Made by a program: the position numbers and the translations under genes. Under the pieces are notes generated by a model, which saw only the letters and a list, made by a program, of their open reading frames with translations, made no database searches and had not been told where the DNA came from. Shown piece by piece: positions 1-7,249 of a stretch of DNA of 47,807 nt (the first letter of the stretch is position 1; the number at the start of each line of letters is the position of its first letter). This DNA comes from Caedibacter sp052030685 (GTDB lineage: Bacteria > Pseudomonadota > Gammaproteobacteria > Francisellales > Francisellaceae), in the NCBI RefSeq assembly GCF_052030685.1, contig NZ_JBQAJM010000019.1:1-47807 (forward strand), in the 5' to 3' direction.

Positions 1-58
1 GATAAATTTAGCAAAAGTCAACATATTCAAAGATAAATTTAGCAAAAGTCAACATATT
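1..58. repeat. 27-bp direct repeat, two copies
   Basis: Two identical 27-bp copies lie at 1-27 and 32-58, each beginning GATAAATTTAGC and ending CAACATATT, separated by CAAA (period 31 bp). They sit directly upstream of a beta-barrel gene that has lost its N-terminus. They could be a short tandem repeat, a recombination scar or the edge of a larger array cut by the window border. Confidence 0.85.
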
Positions 59-108
59 TTAGATGGGACAGCCGTGAAGCAGGTTGTTCTTTATTTTCTA
101 TCTCACCC

Positions 109-783
109 ATGGCAGGATACTATAGTTATCGTGAGCCAGGACTTATGAGTATTAAAGGTCCAAGCTTCGGTTTGGATGGTAGTTATCAGTATATTGATCG
201 CAATAAAGTAACTTTGATTGTTGATGGACAGCTAGGCTTCGTCAATGGTAAGTATGACGGCAGCTTACTTGATGGTAGACCATTCCAAATGGATAATGAT
301 AATAGCTATATCTTGGGTATTTCACCAAAAGTAGGTTATGTTTTTTCTTGGCAAAAATCAGGATTGAAACTCACCCCTTATATCGGTTTGGGCTATCGCT
401 ATCTGAATAATGATTCAAGTAATAACTCAGCGGGATATTTACGCATTTCAAATTATTTCTATATCCCAGTAGGTGCCGATATCTCATGGCATAAGAATAA
501 AATGATTATGCAATCACGTCTTGAGTTTGATGGATTGATCCATGGGATACAATACTCTGGTATTGATGGAGGTGTCACCAACCAACAACGTGAAGGTTGG
601 GGTGCTAGTGGTTATCTGCTTGTTGGGCGTGATCAAGGAAATTGGGCGTGGCTTGTTGGACCGTATATTAAATATTGGAAAATTCAGACTTCCGAAACAG
701 CGGATGGTGCAACTAGAAAAGGATGGTACGAACCGGAGAATAATACGGTGGATACAGGCTTAATGATGAAATTTATCTTTTGA
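109..783 (+). CDS. Outer-membrane beta-barrel protein, 5'-truncated
   Basis: The 224-residue product has the alternating aromatic/polar pattern of a small outer-membrane beta-barrel: GYYSYREPG near the start, repeated GLGYRYL- and GYLLVGRD-like strands, and a C-terminal strand ending MKFIF with the terminal Phe needed for Bam recognition. No signal peptide is present. Upstream in frame there are stops at 34-36 and 40-42, and codons 43-108 (ending SISP before the Met) read like mature protein sequence without a start. The family normally has a cleaved signal peptide, so the gene probably lost its 5' end and is a remnant, unless an unusual start is used. Substrate and role are unknown. Confidence 0.6.
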   Translation: MAGYYSYREPGLMSIKGPSFGLDGSYQYIDRNKVTLIVDGQLGFVNGKYDGSLLDGRPFQMDNDNSYILGISPKVGYVFSWQKSGLKLTPYIGLGYRYLNNDSSNNSAGYLRISNYFYIPVGADISWHKNKMIMQSRLEFDGLIHGIQYSGIDGGVTNQQREGWGASGYLLVGRDQGNWAWLVGPYIKYWKIQTSETADGATRKGWYEPENNTVDTGLMMKFIF

Positions 784-814
784 TAGGTAAGGATCTAGAT
801 AGATGGTTGTAAAA

Positions 815-833
815 GGGCGTATGCGATACGCCC
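815..833. repeat. REP-like palindrome
   Basis: GGGCGTAT-GCG-ATACGCCC is a perfect 8-bp stem with a 3-nt loop, followed by CTACGATGATG and not by a T-run. It is therefore more like a dispersed REP-type palindrome than a terminator, although it lies just after the end of the upstream gene. I see no second copy in this window. Confidence 0.6.
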
Positions 834-907
834 CTACGATGATGTCAATTATAAAATTATTAAAAGCGCTGGAAAAAATTCATTTGCTCAACTACTGTTT
901 ATAGACA

Positions 908-2353
908 GTGGTTTATGAGTACCAAATTATGCATCAAAAAGAAATGGAATTGCCCACGATCCCAAGCATTTTCTTGTGTATTTTAGCTGCTGTTGTGATT
1001 TATTTTGTGGCACTTTATCTGCCAGTTGGGCATTTTAATGAAGCTGGAAAACATGCGTTTGCTGTGTTTTGTGTGGCTGCTTTTTTATGGATTAGTAATA
1101 TCTTCCCGCTAGCAGTGACAGGCATTATTGTATTGTTTTTGTTACCGATGTCAGGTGATATCTTTTCACAAGATGTGTATAGTTACTTTGGTAACTCAGC
1201 AATTTTTTTCGTATTAGGTGCCTTTATTCTAGCAAGTCCAGTGATGCGCTCAGGTCTAAGCAAACGCTTTGCAATTACCATTATTGCTAAGTTCGGTACA
1301 GGTTCAAAAAGATTGTGTATGTCGATTTTTGTGCTAGCAAGTATGATGGCATTTTTTATTAGTGAGCATGCGGTAGCGGCCATGCTATTGCCTATTGTGC
1401 TTGAAATTGTAACGGCTGCAAATGTAAGAAAGAAAAGTCGCTTTGCCTTTGCTGCCTATATGGCAATGGCATGGGGTGCGATGATTGGTGGGACTGCAAC
1501 TTTGCTAGGTGGGGCGCGTGCGCCATTAGCCTTGGGAATCTTGCAGGATACCTTTGCTAATAATGCAAAGCTTGTTCATGCTAGTCACATTGGTTTTATT
1601 CAATGGAGTATTTGGGTGATCCCGATTGTACTTATTATGCTAGCATTAGCAAGTGTTTGTGTCTTGATTGCGGCACATAATACGGGCGCTAATATTCAAT
1701 TGGCACGTGAGAAATTAATGGCGCATAAAAAGCAAATTGGCAAAATTACCAAGCGTGAGATTTTAACACTTATTGTGGTCTTGTTTACGATTTTATTATG
1801 GGTATGTTATGGCACGGCATGGGGCTTAGATTGGATTGCTTTTTTGGGCGTTATTATCGCGTTTAGTCTACGTATTACCAATTGGAAAGAAGTTGAAAAA
1901 GATGTGCAGTGGGGTATCGTCTTGATGTATGGTAGTGCGATTGCTTTAAGTGTTGCTCTACGTAATACAGGGGCGGCAGCAGAGATGGTGCAAATGATGA
2001 TGCGTTTAGGCATTGTGTCACCTTTAGTTATTCTTATTTTGCTTGTGGTATTGGCAGCGATATTAACTGAGATTATGAGCAATGCGGCTTCAGTAGCTGT
2101 TCTTTTACCGATTGGCTTAGCTTTGGCTGTAGAGTATGGTATCGATCCACGTGTGGTGACTATTGCCATTGCGACAAGTGCAGGTTTGACATTTATGCTA
2201 CCAGTGAGCACGCCAGCAATGGCGCTAGTCGTCCAGTCAGATCATGTCAAGATTCATCAGGCAATGGCATGGGGTGTAGCACTTAAATTAGCTGGTATTA
2301 TTGTTATTACGCTAGCAATGGTGCTCTATTGGCCGCTTCTAGGTGCATTCTAG
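908..2353 (+). CDS. DASS/SLC13-type anion:sodium symporter family permease
   Basis: This 481-residue protein is almost entirely hydrophobic helices, with the layout of the divalent anion:Na+ symporter/ArsB-CitT superfamily. Two family signatures are visible: a first-half hairpin FFISEHAVAAMLLPI and the second-half counterpart TEIMSNAASVAVLLPIG, followed by LPVSTPAMALVV. In characterised relatives these SNT-type motifs form the substrate and Na+ sites; here the first copy reads SEHAV. The likely role is inner-membrane uptake of a di- or tricarboxylate or another anion; the substrate cannot be read. The reading frame opens with GTG, and an ATG seven codons later (929) is an equally good start because neither has a clear ribosome binding site. 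The gene stands alone. Confidence 0.85.
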   Translation: MVYEYQIMHQKEMELPTIPSIFLCILAAVVIYFVALYLPVGHFNEAGKHAFAVFCVAAFLWISNIFPLAVTGIIVLFLLPMSGDIFSQDVYSYFGNSAIFFVLGAFILASPVMRSGLSKRFAITIIAKFGTGSKRLCMSIFVLASMMAFFISEHAVAAMLLPIVLEIVTAANVRKKSRFAFAAYMAMAWGAMIGGTATLLGGARAPLALGILQDTFANNAKLVHASHIGFIQWSIWVIPIVLIMLALASVCVLIAAHNTGANIQLAREKLMAHKKQIGKITKREILTLIVVLFTILLWVCYGTAWGLDWIAFLGVIIAFSLRITNWKEVEKDVQWGIVLMYGSAIALSVALRNTGAAAEMVQMMMRLGIVSPLVILILLVVLAAILTEIMSNAASVAVLLPIGLALAVEYGIDPRVVTIAIATSAGLTFMLPVSTPAMALVVQSDHVKIHQAMAWGVALKLAGIIVITLAMVLYWPLLGAF

Positions 2354-2411
2354 CTTAATTTATATTTAATGGTCAAATTGATATTAAAACACCAATACAA
2401 ATTAAGATTGA

Positions 2412-2624
2412 CGCACCCTATTAGGTGACAATTTATCAAAAGAACATACAACCGAGAGGAAAGAGTTTGATATTGCAGATAAGTTAGGATTTGAATTAAG
2501 CTATGTGCGATATCTTTGTTTTACGTCAAAAAAGCTTGAGGTAGTAAACATTGGTGATAGTTTTAAACAAAATTACGATACTTATTCAGTGGTATGGCAG
2601 TTAAAAGAAGAGAATAAGCATTAG
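2412..2624 (+). pseudogene. Start-less ORF remnant
   Basis: An open frame of 70 codons runs from just after a TGA (2409-2411) to TAG at 2622-2624 and reads like a genuine protein end (KEFDIADKLGFELSYVRYL ... VVWQLKEENKH). It has no ATG, GTG or TTG in a useful place, so it looks like the C-terminal relic of a lost gene. It overlaps the end of the convergent HTH gene by 4 bp. The family is not recognised. Confidence 0.35.
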
Positions 2625-2909
2625 GCTGTGCCATCTAAATTAATTTTATAATGCAAACCTTCACGTTTAAGCATATCTTGCAGCGCTAGTTTCACAAAAG
2701 TCTTTTGACTCATGGCCAATGCTTTAGCAAAGCGCACAGCAAGCTGAACTGTCACAGGGCGTCTCCCGTGTTCAATGTCGCATAGCTGCTGTGTTGAAAT
2801 ACCTATTTTTTGCAAAGTCAGCTTGCGTAATTTCGTCATATTTACGTAATGCAAGCAAAATATTCGCAATGGTTTCGGGTTCGCCAATCAGGTTGTCTAA
2901 GCACTTCAT
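2621..2909 (-). pseudogene. XRE/HipB-like HTH protein, frameshifted
   Basis: Read from an ATG at 2909 the first 34 codons give MKCLDNLIGEPETIANILL, then ALRKYDEITQADFAK, typical of an XRE helix-turn-helix. After a six-A run (plus-strand T's at 2806-2811) the frame breaks, and the other frame continues IGISTQQLCDIEHGRRPVTVQL, the second half of the same HTH, through to INLDGTA. Restoring a five- or eight-A tract gives one intact protein of about 95 residues. An apparent start at 2887 lies in the wrong frame. The ATG overlaps the stop of the upstream HTH gene as ATGA, so this is the third gene of the toxin-antitoxin operon. The shift is in a homopolymer, so sequencing error and real decay are both possible. 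Confidence 0.75.
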
Positions 2910-3193
2910 CGTGTATGTAAAGCATTTATAACAGCTGATGGATTGCTAGCAATAACTTTAAGCAGAACTAATGTTGCACCTGAGGGTTTTTTCCTTTTTT
3001 GCTCCCAGTTCTGCACTGATTTTAAATTTAAACAAAACTTTGCTGCAAAATCATGTTGAGATAGGTGCAGTGATTCGCGGATGTTTTTTACATCAACATC
3101 ATCAAAATGATGCTCTTTTGTATTAATAGATAAGCCTTTTTGATGGTCAATTGCTTCTTGTACCCCTTGTTTTATTTCTTGAAATGCACTCAT
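2906..3193 (-). CDS. HigA/NadS-like antitoxin, XRE family
   Basis: This 95-residue protein has a C-terminal helix-turn-helix (residues about 33-88: VKNIRESLHLSQHDFAAKF then SVQNWEQKRKKPSGATLVLL) of the type found in HigA-2/NadS antitoxins. Its start overlaps the toxin stop as ATGA, giving toxin-first order, which is typical of HigBA systems. By family analogy it neutralises the toxin encoded upstream and represses the operon by binding the palindrome that fills the promoter spacer at 3558-3574. The N-terminal 30 residues probably contact the toxin. Confidence 0.85.
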   Translation of the reverse strand: MSAFQEIKQGVQEAIDHQKGLSINTKEHHFDDVDVKNIRESLHLSQHDFAAKFCLNLKSVQNWEQKRKKPSGATLVLLKVIASNPSAVINALHTR

Positions 3194-3522
3194 TTTCTAG
3201 CCCCTTTTTTCAGTAGTTCAACCATGGCAGCTAAGTCGTTTCTCTCAGCTTTAGTTAAATTTGCCTTTTCGCTTTTTTTGAACATCGCAATTAAATATAA
3301 CGGTATGCTTTCATTGTAATAATAGTAAATAACACGTACGCCGCCACTTTTGCCGCTATTTTCTGTTGCCCATCTTAGTTTACGAATGCCGCCTGTTCCC
3401 TCCATAATTGCACCTGCTTCAGGGTAAACGGCTAGGTAGTCTACAAGTGATTTTTGATTATCTGTTGTAAGACATACATTTGCTTTTTTTATGTAGCTTG
3501 GAAGTTCAACAACTGTAATCAT
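3190..3522 (-). CDS. RelE/HigB-family toxin
   Basis: This 110-residue protein has the RelE/HigB fold signature: a central region with GGIRKLRWA and GGVRVIYYYY, then the strand IPLYLIAMFKKSEKANLT and a C-terminal helix LAAMVELLKKG. Relatives are ribosome-dependent mRNA endonucleases; the basic Arg/Lys residues of that region are present (R61, K71, R74 in the GGxR-type strand, K94-K98 in the FKKSEK turn). It is the first gene of an operon with two HTH genes linked by ATGA overlaps. Transcription probably starts from the strong promoter at 3553-3581. Confidence 0.85.
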   Translation of the reverse strand: MITVVELPSYIKKANVCLTTDNQKSLVDYLAVYPEAGAIMEGTGGIRKLRWATENSGKSGGVRVIYYYYNESIPLYLIAMFKKSEKANLTKAERNDLAAMVELLKKGARK

Positions 3523-3552
3523 TGCAACATTACCTATATTTCTATGAGAATA

Positions 3553-3581
3553 ACTATATACGCCTAAGGCGTATTTGTCAA
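3553..3581 (-). promoter_or_regulatory. Toxin-antitoxin promoter with operator in the spacer
   Basis: On the minus strand a TTGACA -35 (3576-3581) and a TATAGT -10 (3553-3558) are exactly 17 nt apart. A perfect palindrome, ATACGCCT-A-AGGCGTAT (3558-3574), fills the spacer and touches the -10. This is a near-consensus sigma-70 promoter whose spacer is an operator, the expected arrangement for autorepression by the HTH antitoxin. The toxin start codon is about 30 nt downstream of the -10. Confidence 0.85.
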
Positions 3582-4088
3582 ATCAAAAGTTATAAATCAG
3601 CACAAACCTAACACGATTTAACGCTTATCCTTGTTGTATACCATCGAGGGAGGGTGAATAATGCAAGGGGTAGATCACCTTAATCAAACCCGCTGCAGAT
3701 GATCAATATTAGGGTATATCAAATCATATCAAATCAGTGCGCAATTGACGCTACAATCAGCAATAGAATGATGCTACCGATATTGATGTCGGTACCAAAA
3801 TAAACAAGTTAGCTTAAAAGTCAAAAAAGACTGTGTAAGCAAAACCAAAATATTTACACAAACTCGCTATTAGTTTTGCTGCATACTGTGAGCGCTTGCA
3901 TGAATTTTCATGTTCCTTCCATTGCGGGCATCATCATGGTGCCGTCAGAAGTGTCAGCACCAAAACTTCAATAATGGGTACAATCTGGCGAGATTATGCA
4001 GATATTTTTTGTTACCTATTGAAAGAACATGGATTTTTGCTTTTATTATTTAAACTACTTGAATGCCTTGCTAGATATGGCTTTGAGA
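3582..4088. other. Gene-free stretch beside tRNA-Asn
   Basis: No credible gene is seen here. It contains a 10-bp perfect tandem repeat (ATATCAAATC at 3716-3725 and 3726-3735) and a small hairpin-like CCGATAT/ATGTCGG around 3778-3793. A Cys/His-rich open frame on the plus strand from about 3839 runs straight into the tRNA and resembles no known protein. The stretch lies on the 3' side of the tRNA, where integrated elements usually insert, and may be worn-out mobile DNA. Confidence 0.5.
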
Positions 4089-4164
<76 letters not shown>

Positions 4165-4352
4165 ATGCCTTAACGAGAGTGAATTCTATAGATGAAGCCT
4201 TTGTGAGTCAATAGCTTTTTTTCAAAAAAAATGAATCTTTAAAAAATGGTGAAAACTCAATCATTTTGCAGGTTGTGCTTTGATAATAGAATGATTTCAA
4301 TATGGTGTTAGCAGCGTTATGATATGCCAAAAGAATGACCGGGAAGTCTAAA

Positions 4353-4544
4353 ATGAACTATGAAATAAATTTAGCGGCAATTAAAAATATTGCATTTGGC
4401 TTTGCGCAAGTGATGAATGCTAAATGCTTAATTTCCTCTTAAGAGTTAGCCAGCTATAAAAATAGCTATTTTGGCTATATCGATATGTTAGTTTTCAGAT
4501 ATGCTCATGGTAACTTTAAAATGTGCTTTGGAGCAAGTCTATGA
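4353..4544 (+). pseudogene. Small gene with internal stop
   Basis: From ATG 4353 the frame reads MNYEINLAAIKNIAFGFAQV and on to LISS, meets TAA at 4440-4442, and continues in the same frame with protein-like sequence (ELASYKNSYFGYIDMLVFRY) to TGA at 4542-4544. One product of about 62 residues interrupted by a single stop is the simplest reading. The end overlaps the next small gene as ATGA, so the two were once translationally coupled. The family is not recognised. Confidence 0.45.
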
Positions 4545-4765
4545 TGAGACATCAAACAGTACTAAAACCTGAAGAGCATGACAGGCTGTGACGTGCTTAT
4601 GTGATTTTAGTGAATGAAATAAATGATCAAGATGAGTTTAGAACAACGCATCATGAATATTTTAGCTATAGCACTCAAATGAGAAGTCATTATCTGTTTG
4701 CTGATCGTTATGATATGAATGATCTGCTGCGTAGCGTTGTACAACAACACCAGATTGCAGAGTAG
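4541..4765 (+). pseudogene. Small gene with internal TGA
   Basis: From ATG 4541 the frame reads MMRHQTVLKPEEHDRL, hits TGA at 4589-4591, then continues in frame as RAYVILVNEINDQDEF ... DLLRSVVQQHQIAE to TAG at 4763-4765. The intact product would be 74 residues, acidic and helical. Together with its partner upstream this is a coupled gene pair in which both members carry one nonsense codon. No homology was recognised. Confidence 0.45.
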
Positions 4766-4797
4766 TAAATTCATAGTATCAAGGAAAATATATTGTT

Positions 4798-5056
4798 ATG
4801 ATTCTGAATTCAATAATTTATCACAGTGATGAAGGTAACAGAGAAATAATAACCATTAGTGGGATGTCAGGTATCATCTATCCTTTTTATAAATCAACTG
4901 AACAAAATTCAAATAACAGAGACACTTGGCGTTAGGTTACTTAGTTATTTTCCACGAACCGAGATAGATTCTAGTGTCATATGCTCTTTGAATCCACAGC
5001 TTCCATGGCGAAAGTTGTACAGTACAACGAGTGACTTATTTAGAGAGATCTACTAA
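4798..5056 (+). pseudogene. Possible frameshifted small ORF
   Basis: Two overlapping frames fill this gap. ATG 4798, with AAGGA about 12 nt upstream, opens 45 codons (MILNSIIYHSDEGNREI ...) ending at 4935. GTG 4859 in another frame opens 65 codons (MGCQVSSILFINQLNKI ... WRKLYSTTSDLFREIY) ending at 5056, 20 nt before the glycosyltransferase gene. They may be two halves of one frameshifted gene, or only the second may be expressed. No family is recognised. It may be part of the leader of the next gene. Confidence 0.3.
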
Positions 5057-5076
5057 TACAAGACTAAGGAGATAAT

Positions 5077-6297
5077 ATGCCGCCGCGATTAAACATTAAG
5101 TCAGTTTTAGATGATTCTGATGACGATGCTATAGAAGAGTCTGCAGCCCTAGCTAATGGGAAATGCGTAATTTGTCACAATGATACAGCTAAATTTATTT
5201 GCCAACGGTGCGAGGGTAAAGGTTTTTCATCAATACCTTCATCAGACTATCTTAGTAAGTATGAAAATCATACCATGTTTTTGCATACTATCCATATTGG
5301 CAATATTCCTAGGACAAGATTAACAAGCTTTGCAAGAATATGTCGCAACACACAAACCAGAGGCATGTTGTGGACTGATAAACGAAATGCCCTACGAATA
5401 CAGTCAGAAATGAATACCATGTCTGGTGGCTTTTGTGAGGTGAAAACTATTTCAAGCCTTGCCAAGGAGTTTTGCAGTAAAGACTATCCTTGTAGATTAA
5501 ATCAACGTGTACGATCTCTTATCGTTAGCATTGCAGAACGAGAATGTATTGGCAATTTTAGACGTGTTGCTAGTGCGGTTAATATTTTGAGATTGATTGC
5601 GATTCATCGATATGGAGGGCTCTATTTTGACTCTAATGTGGTGCTGGATGATGTACAACAAAGGCATCAAATACATCAGCATGATTGGAGTGACATATTA
5701 AATAGTCGAGCGGGATTTAAAGTGTTAGAAGCTACACATAAATGGCCATATGAGAATGTGTGTGCACAGAAATCTCTTTATAAAGATCAGGCAGTAACTC
5801 CAAGGATGTTACCATATGTCAATCAAATTGAATGTTCAGTAATATTCTCACGCGCTAGAAATTTGTTTTTGGAACTTAGTTTGTTTGGATTTTATCATGA
5901 CTATTATTTACAATATCAACAGCCTGGAGTGAGTATTCATAAAACGCATTTTGACTTAAGCGAGTTAGGAAGACGTGCCTTAATGGCAAAGAATAAGCAA
6001 ACTAGAGATCCGTGTATCATCAACAGTATGGCTGTTGCGATTTACGTACTGAGTTTGCGATTTGAGTTGCAGTCAGATGAATTTACGATGGATTATAAGA
6101 CTGATTTAAGAGATCAGGCGTTACAGTATCAACAACATTATCGTTGTTTAATTGATTCTCAAGGCTATAAATCACCAGCGGTATTTAGTTTTTCAGGGAT
6201 AAGGTTTGTGAAATTCTATTCACATTCACATAAAAAGTTTGGAGAGTTGGGTGCGCAATATGATGACGCGCTTAGCATGAATCCTTTTAATGAATAA
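5077..6297 (+). CDS. Putative glycosyltransferase effector (TcdA/TcdB-type sugar-binding fold) with zinc knuckle
   Basis: This 406-residue protein has a likely four-Cys metal site at the N-terminus (C30, C33, C42, C45: CVICHND...FICQRC). A glycosyltransferase core of the Gly_transf_sug type follows: FLHTIHIGNIPRTRL (about 68-82) and LWTDKRN (98-104) form the sugar-nucleotide half. NILRLIAIHRYGGLYFDSN (169-187) is the usual LR...GGxYxDxD block. The second Asp of the DxD is replaced (D185-S-N187), so metal binding may differ or activity may be reduced. By family it would transfer a sugar from a nucleotide-sugar to a host protein. There is no signal peptide. It sits 142 bp upstream of the T6SS regulator and has a good AAGGAG site. 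It is the first of two such proteins in the island and probably a secreted effector. Confidence 0.6.
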   Translation: MPPRLNIKSVLDDSDDDAIEESAALANGKCVICHNDTAKFICQRCEGKGFSSIPSSDYLSKYENHTMFLHTIHIGNIPRTRLTSFARICRNTQTRGMLWTDKRNALRIQSEMNTMSGGFCEVKTISSLAKEFCSKDYPCRLNQRVRSLIVSIAERECIGNFRRVASAVNILRLIAIHRYGGLYFDSNVVLDDVQQRHQIHQHDWSDILNSRAGFKVLEATHKWPYENVCAQKSLYKDQAVTPRMLPYVNQIECSVIFSRARNLFLELSLFGFYHDYYLQYQQPGVSIHKTHFDLSELGRRALMAKNKQTRDPCIINSMAVAIYVLSLRFELQSDEFTMDYKTDLRDQALQYQQHYRCLIDSQGYKSPAVFSFSGIRFVKFYSHSHKKFGELGAQYDDALSMNPFNE

Positions 6298-6438
6298 AAT
6301 GTATCAGTAATATTTAGTCATCTTTATATTGTTTAAATCCTCATCAGTTTTTCATACCATAATCATCAGATCACAGCGCAACTGAGCGTTGGTGAACATA
6401 AGCAATGATTGTTTAATACAGGATGAGGTAATCGTTAT

Positions 6439-7227
6439 ATGTTGCAGGAAAGTACTCTACAAAAAATCATACAATTTTCATATCGTTATAAGAAAATCTT
6501 ACAGACGCGTATTACGGCATTAAATGCCCTAAATATAGAAAGTTGTCTAATGTTTTTTGCCGATAGTGATGGAAAATTGTTAATGCTAGGAATGCAAGAG
6601 CAGTTTATAAAAGATATGGTCAGTGCTAAACCGGCACTTTTACCTGAGTTATTTAAACTCTCAAAAATTGAGTTTAGTAATGAATCATCAACATTAGCGC
6701 ATTTGTTGAGTTTGAAGCAGCAATATATTTCTAATGTCAACAATGCTTTTTCTTATGTCGAACCCTATAATAATGGTATCTTGGTTTCGATTTTCTTTAG
6801 TACGGATATGAGCAATAGTCAACTCATGAGTGGCATTGATGAAATCAATACCTTTATTGATTGTGTGAAAAAAGAATTAACAACAACCGCATGTAACTAT
6901 CTTGAGAAGATTGAACCCAATAGTGACATTGCCGCACATGTTGAAAGCTATTTTTCACGTGATCAAATAAAGCTGTTTCCCAAAGAATATATATCTAGCA
7001 AAGGTGTACGTATGTCACCAAAAGAAGCAGAATGTTTAACGCTTTATATGCATGGCGCCAGTTATCAGGAAATAGCAGATCGATTGTTTATTTCCAAACA
7101 TACGGTGAGTAATCATCTAAAGATGATCAAAAGTAAGTTTAATATCAGTACGCCATTACAGCTAGTATATCTATTTAAACTTATCTCAGGTATTTATTCA
7201 TCAAGCAATAAACTTATTTATGTTTAA
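6439..7227 (+). CDS. LuxR-type transcriptional regulator of the T6SS island
   Basis: This 262-residue protein has a C-terminal LuxR/FixJ helix-turn-helix at about 191-250 (MSPKEAECLTLYMHGASYQE then IADRLFISKHTVSNHLKMI). The N-terminal 180 residues look like a small alpha/beta sensor (ESCLMFFADSDGKLLMLG), possibly PAS-like, but no ligand motif is evident. It lies 22 bp upstream of tssM and is probably co-transcribed with it. The Francisella island is controlled by unlinked MglA/SspA/PigR, so a built-in LuxR-type regulator is a difference. A 16-bp dyad upstream of tssB (18344-18359) is a candidate site for it. Confidence 0.8.
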   Translation: MLQESTLQKIIQFSYRYKKILQTRITALNALNIESCLMFFADSDGKLLMLGMQEQFIKDMVSAKPALLPELFKLSKIEFSNESSTLAHLLSLKQQYISNVNNAFSYVEPYNNGILVSIFFSTDMSNSQLMSGIDEINTFIDCVKKELTTTACNYLEKIEPNSDIAAHVESYFSRDQIKLFPKEYISSKGVRMSPKEAECLTLYMHGASYQEIADRLFISKHTVSNHLKMIKSKFNISTPLQLVYLFKLISGIYSSSNKLIYV

Positions 7228-7249
7228 TCAAAGTAAGGTTCATTAAGAC

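Noticed and set aside
3778..3793. CCGATAT/ATGTCGG hairpin as a terminator
   Set aside because: The loop is too small and no T-run follows.
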